Assembly: GCF_029962835.1 (NCBI RefSeq)
Contig: NC_080579.1
Span: 80,617,959-80,681,958, forward strand
Direction of reading: 5' to 3'
DNA length: 64,000 bases
DNA from: Magnolia sinica
Lineage: Eukaryota > Streptophyta > Magnoliopsida > Magnoliales > Magnoliaceae
Shown here: positions 25,163-38,200 of the stretch, piece by piece
Position numbering within the stretch: position 1 is the stretch's first letter
Layout of the letters: the number at the start of each line of letters is the position of its first letter
Notes under the pieces: generated by a model
What the model saw: the letters and a program-made list of their open reading frames with translations, nothing else
The model's database searches: none
Told to the model about the DNA's origin: nothing
Position numbers and translations under genes: made by a program

Positions 25163-28100
25163 AGATTAGGCTAGGTTATAGGTTTAGGTTATATGTTTAA
25201 GTTTAGGGAATAGAGAATAGGTATAAGTTTAGGTTTAAGTTTAGGGAATTGAGTTGAGATTAGGATTAGGTGTAGGTTTAGGTTTAGGGATTTGAGTTTA
25301 GGTTATAGATTAGAGGTTATAGGTTATAGGTTATAGGTTTAGGTTAAGGTTATAAGCATAGGTTAAGGATATAGGTTAAGGTTTAGGTTTAAGTTATAAG
25401 TTTAGGTTTTGGGATTTGAGAATAGATTTAGGTTAAGGTTATAAGTTTAGGTTAAGGTTATAAGTATAGGTTATAGGTTAAGGTTATAGGTTAAGGTTAT
25501 AGTTTAGGTTAAGGTTATAATATAGGTTATAGGTTAAGGTTATAGTTTAGGTTAAGGTTATAAGTATAGGTTATAGGTTAAGGTTAATGTTTAGGTTTCA
25601 GTTATAGGTATAGGTTTTAGGATTTGAGAATAGGTTTAGGTTAAGGTTATAAGTATAGGTTAAGGTTATAGGTTATAGGTTATAGGTTTAGGTTAAGGTT
25701 AGGTTATAGGTTATAGGTTTGGGTTAAGGTTTAGGTTATAGGTTATAAGTATAGGTCATAGTTTAGGTTAAGGTTATAAGTATAGGTTAAAGGTTAAGGT
25801 TATAAGTATAGGTTATAGGTTAAGGTTAAGGTTTAGGTTTCGACCATAAGTATAGGTTTTGGGATTTGAGAATAGGTTTAGGTTAAGGTTATAAGTATAG
25901 GTTAAGGTTATAGGTTATAGGATATAGGTTTAGGTTAAGGTTAGGTTATAGGTTATAGGTTTGGGTTAAGGTTAGGTTATAGGTTATAAGTATAGGTTAT
26001 AGTTTAGGTTAAGGTCTAGGTTTAGGCTATAGGTATAGGATTTGAGATTTGAGAATTGGTTTAGGTTAAGGTTATAAGTTTAGGTTAAGGTTATGGGTTA
26101 TAGGGTTGGGTTAGGGTTTAGGTTATAGATTTAGGTTTAGGTTATAAGTGTAGGTCATAAGTTTAGGGAAAGGTTAGGTTTAGGTTATAGGTTTTGCGAT
26201 TTGAGAATAGTTTTCAATTATAAGTATAGGTTTAGGTTATAGGTTTATGTTTAGGTTATAGGTTATATGTTTAGGTTAAGGTTTAGGTTTAGGTTATGTG
26301 TTTTGGGATTTGAGAATAGGTTTAGGTGATAAGTATACGTTTATGTTGGGTTATAGGTTAAGGTTTAGGGATTTGAGAATACATTTAGGTTTTAGCTTTA
26401 GGTTATAGGTTTTGGGATTTGAGAATATGTTTAGGTTACAAGTTTAGGCTTAGGTTTAGGTTATAGGTTTAGGTTAAGGTCTAGGTTTAGGTTAAGGTTA
26501 TAAGTATAGGTTATAGTTTAAGGTTTAGGTTTATGAAATCGGATTCGGGTTCGGGGTCGGGTTTAGGTTATAGGTTTAGGTTTAGGTTTTAGGTTATAGG
26601 TTTAGGTCTAGGTTTATGTTATAAGTTTAAGTTTTGGGATTTGAAAATAGATTTAGGTTAAGGTTATAAGTTTAGGTTAATGTTATAAGTATAGGTTAAG
26701 GTTAAAGGTTATAGGTTATAGGTTTAGGTTAAGGTTAGGTTATAGGTTAAGGTTAAGGTTATAGGTTATAAGTATAGGTTATAGGTTAAGGTTAAGGTTA
26801 AGGTCTAGGTTTAGGCTATAAGTATAGGTTTAGGTTATAGGTTTTGGTTTTAGGTTATAGGTTTAGGTAAAGGTTTAGGTTTAGGTTATGGGTTTTGGGA
26901 TTTGAGAATAGGTTTAGGTTATAAGTTTAGGTTTAGGTTTATGTTATAGGTTTAGGTTAAAGTCTATGTTTAGGTTAAGGTTATAAGTATAGGTTATAGG
27001 TTAAGGTTTAGGTTTATGAAATCAGATTCGGGTTCGGGGTCGGGTTTAGGTTATAGGTTTAGGTTTAGGTTTTAGGTTATACGTGTAGGTCTAGGTCTAG
27101 GTTTATGTTATAAGTTTAGGTATTGGGATTTGAGAATAGATTTAGGTTAAGGTTTTAAGTTTAGGTTAAGGTTATAAGTATAGGTTAAGGTTATAGGTTT
27201 AGGTTAAGGTTAGGTTATAGGTTATAGGTTTAGGTTAAGGTTTAGTTTATATGTTATAAGTATAGGTTATAGGTTAAGGTTAAGGTCTAGGTTTAGGCTA
27301 TAAGTATAGGTTTAGGTTATAGGTTTCGGTTTTAGGTTATAGGTTTAAGTAAAAGTTTAGATTTAGGTTATGGGTTTTGGGATTTGAAAATAGGTTTAGA
27401 TGATAAGTATAGGTTTAGGTTGGGTTATAGGTTAAGGTTTAGGGATTTGAGAATCCATTTAGGATTTAGGTTTAGGTTATAGGTTTTGGGATTTGAGAAT
27501 AGGTTTAGGTTATAAGTTTAGGTTTAGGTTTAGGTTAAGGTCTAGGTTTAGGTTAAGGTTATAAGTATAGGTTATAGGTTAAGGTTTAGGTTTATGAAAT
27601 CGGATTTGGGTTGAGGATCGGGTTTAGGTTATAGGTTTAGGTTTTAGGTTTTAGGTTTTGGTTTAGGGTTAGGTTTAGGTTTTAGGTTATAGGTTTTGGG
27701 ATTTGAGAATAAGTTTAGGTTAAGGTTATAAGTATAGGTTATAGGTTAAGGTTAAGGTTTATGAAATCGGATTCGAGTTCGGGATCGGGTTTAGGTTATA
27801 AGTTTAGGTTTAGGTTATAGGTTATAGGTTTAGGTCTAGGTTTATGTTATAAGTTTAGGTTTTGAGATTTGAGAATAGATTTAGGTTAAGGTTATAAGTT
27901 TAGGTTAAGGTTATAAGTATAGGTTAAGGTTATAGGTTATAGGTTATAGGTTTAGGTTAAGGTTAAGTTATAGGTTATAGGTTTAGGTTAAGGTTTAGGT
28001 TATAGGTTAAGTATAGGTTATTGGTTAAGGTTAAGGTCTACGTTTAGGCTATAAGTATAGGTTTAGGTTATAGGTTTCGGTTTTAGGTTATAGGTTATAG

Positions 28101-31100
28101 GTTTAGGAATTTTAGAATAGGTTTAGGTTAAGGTTATAAGTATAGGTTAAGGTTATAGGTTATAGGTTATAGGTTTAGGTTAAGGTTTAGGTTTCGGCTA
28201 TAGGTATAGGTTTTGGGATTTGAGAATAGGTTTAGTTTAAGGTTATAAGTATATGTTATAGGTTATAGGTTTAGTTTAAGGTTAGGTTATAGGTTATAGG
28301 TTTAGGTTAAGGTTTAGGTTATAGGTTATAAGTATAGGTTATAGTTTAGGTTAAGGTCTAGGTTTAGGCTATAGTTATAGGTTTAGGGATTTGAGAATTG
28401 GTTTAGGATAAAGTTATAAGTATAGGTTATAGGTTAAGGTTAAGGTCTAGGTTTAGGTTATAAGTATAAGATTTGAGATTTGAGAATATGTTTAGGTTAA
28501 GGTTGTAGGTATAGGTTATAGGTTAAGGTTAAGGTTTAGGTTTTGGATATAAGTATAGGTTTTGGGATTTGAGAATAGGTTTAGGTTAAGGTTGTAGGTT
28601 TAGGTTATAGGTTAAGGTTAAGGTTTAGGTTATAGGTTAAGGTTAAGGTATAGGTTAAGGTTTAGGTTATAGGTTATAGGTTAAGGTTTAGGTTATAGGT
28701 TTTGGTTTAGGTTAAGGCTATAGGTTTTTATTTAGGTTTAGGTTTAGGTTTGAGGTTTAGGTTAGGGTTATAGGTTTAGGTTTAGGTTATAGGTTATAGG
28801 TTTGGGTTTAGGTTAAGGTTATAGGTTTTGGTTTAGGTTTAGGTCTAGGTTTTAGGTTTAGGTTAAGGTTATAGGTTTAAGTTATAGGTTTTGGTTTAGG
28901 CTTAGGTTATAGGTTTTGGTTTAGGTTAAGGTTATAGGTTTTGGTTTAGGTTTAGGTTTAGGTTTAGGTTAAGGTTATAGGTTTAAGTTATAGGTTTAGG
29001 TTAGGTTTAGGTTTAGGTTATAGGTTATAGGTTATAGGTTATAGGTTGTAGCTTTAGGGAATTGAGAATTGGTTAAGGATTAGGTTTAGGACACTAGGTT
29101 GGGGTTCGGGATCGAGTTTAGGTTTGGATTTTCAAGTTTAGGTTTATGTTTAGGTTAGGGAGTTGATATTAGGATTAGGTGTAGGTTTACGTTTAGGAAT
29201 TTGAGAATACATTTAGGTTTTAGGTTTTGGTTTAGGTTTTAGTTTATAGGTTTAGGTTATAGGTTTAGGTATAGGTTTTAGGTTTAAGTTAAGGTTAGGT
29301 TATAGGTTATAAGTTTAGGTTACAGGTTATAGGTTATAGGTTAAGGTATAGGTTATAGGTTTTGGTTTAGGTTAAGGCTATAGGTTTTGCTTTAGGTTTA
29401 GGTTTAGGTTTTAGGTTTAGGTTAGGGTTATAGGGTTAGGTTTAGGTTATAGGTTATAGCTTTAGGGAATTGAGAATAGGTCAAGGTTTAGGTTTAGAAA
29501 ATCGAGTTCGGGTTCGGGATCGGGTTTAGGTTTGGGTTTTCAAGTTTAGGTTTAGGTTTAGGCTAGGGAGTGGAGATTAGGATTAGATGTAGGTTTAAGT
29601 TTAGGGATTTGAGAATATATTTAGGTTTTAGGTTTAGGTTTAGGTTATAGGTTATAGGTTAAGGTTATAGGTTTAGGTTTAGGTTTTAGGTTTAGGTTAA
29701 GGTTAGGTTATAGGTTATAAGTTTCAGTTATAGGTTATAAGTTATAGGTTAAGGTTTAGGTTATAGGTTTTGGTTTAGGTTTAGGTTTAGGGTTAGGTAA
29801 TAGGTTATATGTTATAGGTTATAGCTTTACGGAACTGCGAATAGGTTAAGGTTTAGGTTTAGGAAATCGGGTTCGGGTTCGAGATCGGGTTTAGGTTTAT
29901 GTTATAAGTTTAGGTTTTGGGAATTGAGAATAGATTTAGGTTAAGGTTATAAGTTTAGGTTAAGGTTATAGTTTAGGTTAAGGTTATAAGTATAGGCTAT
30001 AGGTTAAGGTTAAGGTTTACATTTCGGCTATAGGTATAGGTTTTGGGATTTGAGAATAGGTTTAGATTAGGGTTATAAGTATAGGTTAAGGTTATAGGTT
30101 TAGGTTAAGGTTAGGTTATAGGTTATAGGTTTAGGTTAAGGTTTAGGTTTGGGTTTTCAAGTTTAGGATTAGGTTTAGGTTAGGGAGTTGAGATTAGGGT
30201 TAGGTGTAGGTTTAGGTTTTGGGATTTGAGAATACATTTAGGTTTTAGGTTTAGGTTTAGGTTCTAGGTTATAGGTTTAGGTTTAGGTTTATGTTTAGGT
30301 TCTAGGTTATAGGTTTGGGTTTAGGTTTAGGTTAAGGTATAGGTTTAGGTTTCGGTTTAGGTTATAAGCTATAGGTTTAGGGAATTGAGAATAGGTTAAG
30401 GTTTAAGTTTAGGAAATCGGGTTCGGGTTCGGGATCGGGTTTAGGTTTGGGTTTTCAAGTTTAGGTTTAGGTTTAGGTTAGGAAGTTGAGATTAGGATTA
30501 GGTGTAGGTTTAGGTTTAGGGATTTGAGAATACATTAGGTTTTAGGTTTAGGTTTAGGTTATAGGTTTAGGTTTAGGTTTAGGTTAAGGTATAGGTTTAG
30601 GTTTCGGTTTAGGTTATAAGCTATAGGTTTAGGGAATTGAGAATAGGTTAAGGTTAAGGTTTAGGAAATCGGGTTCGGATTCGGGATTGGGTTTAGGTTT
30701 GGGTTTTCAAGTTTAGGTTTAGGTTTAGGTTAGAGAGTTGAGATTAGGATTAGGTGTAGGTTTAGGTTTAGGGATTTGAGAATACAATAAGGTTTAGGTT
30801 TAGGTTTAGGGATTTGAGAATAGGTTTAGGTTATAGGTTTAGGTTTAGGTTTAGGTTATATGTTAAGGTTAAGGTTATAGGTTAAGTTTATAGGTTTAGG
30901 TTTAGGTTAGGTTATAGGTTTTTGGTTAAGGTTTAGGTTATAGTTATAGGTTTTGGGATTTGAGAATAGGTTTAGGTTAGGTTATAGGTTAAGGTTTAGG
31001 GAATTGAGTTTAGGTTATAGGTTCAGGTTATAGGTTATAGGTTTAGGTTATGGTTTAGGTTATAGGTTTTGGGATTTGAGGATAGGTTTAGGTTAGGTTA

Positions 31101-31228
31101 TAGGTTAAGGTTTAGGGAATTGAGTTTAGGTTATAGGTTCAGGTTATAGGTTATAGGTTTAGGTTATAGGTTTAGGTTGTAGTTATAAGTTTTGGGATTT
31201 GAGAATAGGTTTAGGTTATAGGTTAAGG
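25163..31228 (+). repeat. Telomere-like array A (G-rich strand on top), ~6.1 kb
   Basis: A near-continuous array of TTTAGG, TTATAGG, TTAAGG and GGTTTA variants fills this region, a diverged form of the plant telomere repeat TTTAGGG. Higher-order motifs recur irregularly: TTTGGGATTTGAGAATAGG, and a GAAATCGGGTTCGGG / TTCGGGATCGGG block (near 26534, 27018, 27600, 27770, 29500, 29870, 30415 and 30665). It begins directly upstream of the TNP2-type gene's first visible exon, whose acceptor is at 25121, so the array may lie in that gene's first intron or promoter region. It ends at GGTTAAGGGTGTGGTCCCTG, a junction repeated in inverse at array B. There are no ORFs of note. Confidence 0.97.
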
Positions 31229-31239
31229 GTGTGGTCCCT

Positions 31240-32093
31240 GCAAATACAGATATAAACACGGCCTACTCCAATTGGCCAGGCCCTTCCAATGCTGTCCATA
31301 GGAAATAAACATTTTCATCATAGTCATAACAGCGGTTCCCATCTTTCAGGGACCCCCTCTCAACATCCGAATAGCTCCGACGCACATCCGGGTCTACTCC
31401 ATTAATTTCAAGCAAATACAGATATAAACACGGCCTGCTTCAATTAGCCAGGCCCTTCCAATGCTGTCCATAGGAAATGGACTGCTTCATCATAGTCATA
31501 ACAGCGGTTCCCATCTTCCAGGGACTCCCACTCAACATCCGGATAGCTCCGACGCACATCCGGGTCTACTCCATTAATTTTAAGCAAATACAGATATAAA
31601 CACGGCCTGCTCCAATTGGCCAGGCCCTTCCAATGCTGTCCATAGGAAATGAACAGCTTCATCATAGTCATAACAGTGGTTCCCATCTTCTAAGGACCCC
31701 CGCTCAACATCCTAATAGCTCTGACGCACATCCGGTTCTACTCCATTAATTTCAAGCAAATACAGATATAAACACAGCCTGCTCCAATTGGCTAGGCCCC
31801 TCCAATGTTGTCTATAGAAAATGGACAGCTTCATCATGGTCATAACAAAGGTTCCCATCTTCCAGGGACCCTCGCTCAACATTCGGATAGCTCCGACGCA
31901 CATTCGGGTCTGCTCCATCAATTTCGAGCAAATACATAAACACAGCCTGCTTCAAATGGCCAGGCCCCTCTAATGTTGTCCATAGGAAATGCATAGCTTC
32001 ATCATAGTCATAACAGCGGTTCCCACCTTCCAAAGACCCCCGCTCAATATCCGGATAGCTCCGACGCACATCCGGGTCTGCTCCATCAATTTT
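31240..32093 (-). repeat. Five tandem copies of a 166-172-bp repeat with coding potential
   Basis: Copies start with GCAAATACAGATATAAACAC at 31240, 31412, 31584, 31756 and 31928. Spacing is 172 bp except for the shortened last copy. On the minus strand each reads as about 56 residues (RSYPDVERGSLEDGNRCYD, YDEAVHFLWTALEGPG, FMYLLEIDGADPDV), and one 258-bp stretch (32069-31812) stays open through 1.5 copies. I do not recognise the protein. The regular coding look suggests the unit derives from an exon that was amplified. Two inverted copies lie at 41880-42205 beside array B. Confidence 0.85.
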
Positions 32094-32875
32094 GAGATGA
32101 TATAATTAAATCCTAAATTAGTTACTCATCCAAGGTTGGATAGATTGTAATACTTTCATATTCCCACTTAAACGTCCACGACGAAAATCCGGCAGCATCT
32201 CCCCATGCCTCTCCGGATAAGTTGATCTTACGTTACATTTCGATGCCAAAAATCTTAAGCAATGTAAAGATATTTGGCATTGGATACGGAACGGAAGAAA
32301 CAGATCCAGAGAGAAACGAGGAGATGGACCGCAGATTAGGCATGAACATTTAAATAGATTATATGAAAGCATACTATCCATCTAACCTTGAACTCTCCAA
32401 AATGAGACAATTTGAGCGATTTCTATGCCACCAAAAACACACCATATCTATGTATGGCCCCATAGAAATCCTCAAACGAGTAACTAATTATCTAACTTAC
32501 AAATCTATAAATTACAAGTCACAACTATAAACTAACTAATCATAATAATAAGTCAAGACAAAAAAATGTAATTTACAAGACAATTAAGGTTTGCAACGAT
32601 AGAAATACACATTTTATCTTCATACTGAGAACAGAAATACAATGTTAAGTAAAGAAACATTTCTAACAAACTATTACGTGAAAGAAAAGCTCTAGAAGAT
32701 GAGAAAGTCCTCATGTATAATGCTACTATCAGCTACTTAAAACAAGAGATTTAATTCATATGCGAATGATAAATGTAAAATGAAGAGAAGGATGCCCGTT
32801 GCCGAGAGAGAGAGAGAGAGAGAGAGAGGTTCATATAAAAAATGAAGAGAATACATGTTCTAGTGCGCTGATCTT

Positions 32876-33065
32876 TGCATCATTACCACACATCCAAGTG
32901 GATTGATTTAAGCATCATAAACACATGTCCAAGTAGAGTAGACTGATTTAAGCATTGTAAACACATGTCCAAGTGGACTAATTTAAGCATCATAAATGCA
33001 TGTCCAAATGGAACTGATTTAAACATCATCAACACATGTTCAAGTGGGCTAATCTTAGCATCATT
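32876..33065. repeat. Minisatellite, ~45-bp unit
   Basis: Phrases such as CATAAACACATGTCCAAGT followed by GATTTAAGCATCAT recur about five times with small differences. Confidence 0.75.
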
Positions 33066-34210
33066 GCCTGAACTGTTTTGGGCCCACTAGGCTGTCCTAT
33101 GTGTCTTGCCACCTCTTGCCTTAGATCATGCAAGGAGGAGAAGAAAAAAAAGGAGGGAAAAAGCTATTTTCTAGGTCAAAATTGTGATTTACTCCAATCA
33201 CCTAGATCCACTTTCCCTAGAATGTGCAGAAAGCAAAGAATGGTTTGAAAGAGGAAAGCGAGTCCACCCAGAAATGCAAACCACATCTTTTAGTGCAAAA
33301 AAAGAAAAAAGAAAAAAGAAAAGGTCCTGTTTGGAACGAGGGAAATGAGAATATGAATTTAGCATATCTATAAACTTGTCAAATTCACAAGTTTGAATTA
33401 GATTTGGATTTGGCACATCCCAAGGTCAATTATTTGAAAATCAAGATAAAACCCATCGACTTTTAAGTATTTATTTTAATAGAATAAGGTTTATTACCTT
33501 TGAAGGTCATATTCCATAGATTTTTTCCCTTTTTGTTACTTAGATTTACATGAAATCCATGGGTTTATGGGTGTAGAATTTAAAAATCAAAGGATTTGAA
33601 ATGCTCCCAACAAAATACAAAATGGGGAGATTTGAAATCCACGGATTTCACATATCTCTGCCCCAAATCCCTCACCCCAAAGAACCCCTGAACACAAACC
33701 ATAGAAAATCCGTTTGTTGGGCTTTAGAAAAAAATATCACATTTCAATATATTTAATGCCAAGCACATATGCAACACACACTTAGGATGTGTGCTATTTG
33801 GGATCCCAAATGTCCATCATATGATCCCACGAGTCCATATGTCCTTATCCAAAAAATAATTTATCCACTCATCAGGTGACACATGCCTTGCGAACAAAAT
33901 GCTAAACATTTACCAAAACTAATCAGCTATTTGGAGAAGGTTCTTACTTAATCAACTACTTCAACTCAAAACTTCTGTTGCAGCACCCACAATTTCTGAT
34001 GCTGCAAAATAGTAACAAAAGAAGACCTGAGAATCTAAACTGTTGCTCTCTTGCATGATAATATGCTACAAACAAGCGTAACAAAATGAGGAAGGCTAGT
34101 AACAAAGTGACATAATAACAACAAAGAGAAGCTTATGAGATTTACATCTGCAGCATCGAAAACTTTACAAACACAACAAAAAGCACCCATATGACAGCAC
34201 CGACAAAAGC

Positions 34211-34264
<54 letters not shown>
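34211..34264. repeat. (CA)n microsatellite
   Basis: About 27 consecutive CA dinucleotides. Confidence 0.97.
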
Positions 34265-34267
<3 letters not shown>

Positions 34268-35197
34268 CCATTCCTTGGTAAATTATTATAACAGCAAAAG
34301 AAAGACATAAAACCATCGTGTTGATAATTTGCAACTTCATGTAAACCATAACGGATCATCAAATGTAGACTTTATAACATAAAGCCTCAGCGACTCAGTA
34401 TTTGGGCTAAATATCCCAAGGACATGCCAACCGTTTCACATGAAAAGTGTTTTTCACTTGTAAGTGGGTACTTCTCCAAATTCTAATTTCAAATGTCTCC
34501 TTTTGCTCAATAATGAAACTAATGAATCCTTGCTTATATACTTATTCATGAGCATTTAATTTGTAATCCGTGCAACTATGTCAGCTATAATTTCTGTAAA
34601 TTGCAAAATGGATTCAAAGTTGTGAAATTTTCTATTAGATTATGTGCTTGCACTTGAAATAAAAAAAATACATTCCTTACAGATCATTTTGTGGTCTTCT
34701 TTCTTTCACTTTATTCAATCATTCATGCACTTAATTTGTTGAGAAACTTCTTCTTCTTTTCTTTTTTTCAGGCAGTGGTACAGGGACTCTGCTGAACTGA
34801 GGAAAAATACCAATTAGGGATTTTTAATTTCGAGTTCCTCACCTCCAGACACGGTAAATGATGATCAACCATACAAAATCCCAATCTGGGATAGAGCTCC
34901 TCCAGAAATAAGGAATTACAAAAGCAGAAATACCAATTAGGGATTGAAAGTTCAAAAAGCCCCAATTAGGGATTTAGAATTTCAAAAATCCCTAATTTGA
35001 GATTTTCAATTTCGAAGCCCTATTAGAAAAAGAAAAAGAAGACAGAAGAGGAAGAGGAGAATACCACTGCCGCCGCTGAGAGAGAAAGCTGTTGGTCGTG
35101 AGGTTGCGAGCGAGAAGGAGATGGCGAGAGCGAGAAAGGATGAGGATTGCATGATGACCCTGCCACCAACGACCAGATGTGGATTGCGTGGTAGGGT

Positions 35198-35256
<59 letters not shown>

Positions 35257-35339
35257 GCACGTAAGAGAGAGAGAGAGTTTTAGGTTTGGGTTTTGGGAAG
35301 ATGGGTGTGTGCGGAAGGATTAGAAGGGATTTGGTTTTG

Positions 35340-35860
35340 GGGGGTGGTGGGCCCAAGATTTGGGGCAGGCGCTGGGAGAGTTGTGTGGGCCCCACCATAA
35401 TGCGTGTCAAACATCTACCCCATGAGTCAGATGCACCATTCCATGGTGGGCCCAAAGATTAAAAATCAAGTCAATTTATGAATTGTGTGTGCCACACCAC
35501 ATACAAAAGTTGAGAGGGGTTACCCTCCATTAAAACATTCATAATTATTTTTTGGGCCCACCGAGATGTGGTCCACAAATCCAGCCCATCCATTATGTGT
35601 GTACCACTTGGATGAGGGGTCATACCAAGTTTCAGACGCATCCAAATTTCAGGTGGGGCCCACACCGTGCTTTTATATGTTTTAGGCACATCTTCACATG
35701 ATTTTAGATGGTATGGCCCACCGGAGTTCCATATACGGCTGATTTTTGGGATATCCTATAATTTAAAGGGGACCCATCAAATGCATGGTGTTGATGTTTG
35801 GCACACATCATGGTGGGGCCCACCAGCATGGCACACGTGAGCTACATTCTACACACGCGT
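35340..35860. repeat. GTGGGCCC module inside the CACTA core
   Basis: In inverse orientation, 35590-35760 matches 4690-4850 of the LTR fragment: both contain a segment around GATGGTATGGCCCACC / GGTGGGCCATACCATC and the phrase TCACATGATTTTAGATGG in opposite senses. The module is therefore shared between the Tekay-type LTRs and the CACTA core. Confidence 0.65.
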
Positions 35861-37720
35861 GGGCCTTTGTTTCCAAAAATTGAACGGATCCAAATATCAG
35901 GTGGACCACATCTAAGGGAAATTGTGGTGTTGCCAGTCCATTTTGGTTCTAAAAATTGAACAGATCCAAATATCAGGTGGACCACATATAGGGGAAATTG
36001 TGTTGTTACCAGTCCATTCTAGGACGTGGTTCCACATCTAGGGGAAATTGTGGTGATCGAATGCTCACCATTAAAAACTTCCTAGGGGACTTGTGGAGTT
36101 GAATACCAACATGGAAATACCAATAATTTCACAATGGAATGCCAAAGTGCCACATTCATTAGGATGTGATGGGGACTTGTGGAGTTGAATTAAGCAAAGT
36201 AATTGCAATCACATGATCAAATTTAATAAAGAACAATATGAATTTATATAAAATAATTTCTTTCAAAAAAATCACGGCACAAAGCAATCATGTGATGAAA
36301 TTTTATCGATTAAAGCCCAAATAAGAAAATTTTATCTTTTTCTCTCTCTAAGTCTCTCTTAGCCATTAAGCATATTTTTCTCCTTACCTTAATTTCATTT
36401 ACACTTTTTTTATTTAAACCGAAACGAGAATAGAAACAATTCACGAGGAAACAGTGCAAATTGCGCAACATGTCAATCTGTAAGCTCGATCAATTGAAAT
36501 CCTTTAACTTGTTGACCAAAGTTTTCAACCTATTGAAAACACATTGGTTTGTCAGCTCACCAGACATTTCAGTGTTGGTTGCATGCGCAACATGCATATG
36601 CGGTTGCTATATAAAATCCGTGAACACCACCACTATAGAATCTTCCAATAGGATTAAAGTGAATCAAAAGCATCTCTAGTGAAATAAATATGATTACTTC
36701 AATAAGATATTCCTTTCATTTTTTCTTAATTTTATTTATGGTTGTTACTCACCTTTATCTCTGTAGAAGTGAGCATGATACGTTTTTTTTATTTTTTTCT
36801 CATCTAGCTCGTTGAACCGGACATGAGACTTTCTTCTCATCACGATCAATGCATCACAAATGGGATGATTAAATAATATTACAGAAGCACATTTATTAGA
36901 TAGAATGTAAAACCATATATTTTCTTATGGTTTCTCTGCAACATTAGTAGAACAAGCTATTTCTACAACTAGCTAGGCAGGTTTATCCTGAGCAATAAGA
37001 TGCCAAGGCACCCATCCTGTTTCCTGAAAACATTTCAGATAAGATATCAAAAAAAGGTCTGAGGGTACAGGTTGATGCTGGTAACTATATGATGTGATTC
37101 ACATATCCAACCCACTTATTATGTGTGTCCCACTTGGATGAGGGGTCAGACCAATTTTTAGCTGCATCCATCCATCCATTTTACCATATAAATTTAAATC
37201 TTGATCCCAAAAATGAAAAATATCCAAATATGAAATATCAAATGAACCACATAATAGGAAACAATATGAATTGAACTTCTACCATTGAAAAATCATTGGG
37301 GGCCATAGAAGTTTTGGATCAAGCTTATATTTGATTTTTCCATTCGTCCATGTTTGTATGATCTTATGAACATGTTGGTGTCAAATAAACATGACTGTGA
37401 GGTCTAGCAAGGTTTCAATGGTGGAAATCATTATTCCCACTGTTTCATGTGGTATGATTCACTTGAGCTCTGCATTTGCTTCAGTTTTGGTCTCAATCCC
37501 GTAAATAAGCTGAAAAAATGGATGGACAACATGGATTAATCATATACATTCATCGTGGGCCAATTGAGTTTACTCGGTACAGTAAAAGATCTGATTTCCT
37601 TGTCAATAGGTTGGATGGTAAATTGGATTGAGTACTGAGTTACTCGGTATTTTAGTTTTCCCTTCATCTATGTATTTGTGATCTATTGAACAGGTTGGAT
37701 GATAAATAAAAATCACTATA

Positions 37721-38200
37721 TGTCATGCCCCAAACTCGGAAACTGGGCTCACAAAATTCTCGATCGCCAAATCTAGCACCGACAGCCTCCGTAGAACCTC
37801 ATTCTCGGCTCCCAGTGCCCATTCACCAGGTTCCGATCTTGGGATGCTACGAGGAGGATTTTTCAACATCAGTTTAATTCGTAATAAGCATAACTAAAGG
37901 CATAACCCACAAACAACAACCAAAAACTTTATTGTATTTCCCTTTATACTCATTGTACTTTTAAAGTTTTTGATCATAGTGAAAATGTGATGGAGTTTTT
38001 AGTTGTTGTTTGTGGGTTATGCCTTTGCTTATGCTTATTACGAATTAAACTGATGTTGAAAAATCCTCCTCGTAGTATCCTAGGATCAGAACCTGACGAA
38101 TGGGCGCTGGGAGCCGAGAATGGGGTTATACGGAGGCTGTTGGCGCCGGATTCTGTGATCAGGAATTTTGTGAGCCCGGTTTTGAGTTTGGGGCGTGACA
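37721..38200. mobile_element. 480-bp palindromic insertion made of two Tekay-type LTR 3' ends
   Basis: It starts TGTCATGCCCCAAACTC and ends GAGTTTGGGGCGTGACA, flanked by CTATA at 37716-37720 and 38201-38205. The right arm (about 37928-38200) follows the last ~275 bp of the Tekay LTR. The left arm (37721 to about 37927) is the last ~205 bp of the same LTR inverted. The spacer between arms is itself LTR sequence (TTTTTGATCATAGTGAA). So two 3' LTR ends face outward, with a gypsy-sized TSD. Confidence 0.85.

Larger units (their letters stand above)
32094..37720. other. CACTA core, left part: no recognisable gene
   Basis: Contains (GA)n at 32804-32829, a ~45-bp minisatellite at 32876-33065, (CA)n at 34211-34264, (GA)n at 35201-35253, GTGGGCCC modules at 35340-35860, and a direct duplication of about 75 bp at 35866-36035 (GGTTCTAAAAATTGAAC starts both copies). 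Open frames are short and mostly low complexity. A captured-gene origin for part of it is possible, but nothing I can name supports it. Confidence 0.5.

Noticed and set aside
25163..31228. A real chromosome end (telomere)
   Set aside because: The array is bounded on both sides by CACTA sequence, lies within a TSD-flanked element, consists mostly of 6-mers and TTATAGG rather than TTTAGGG, and has an inverted partner.
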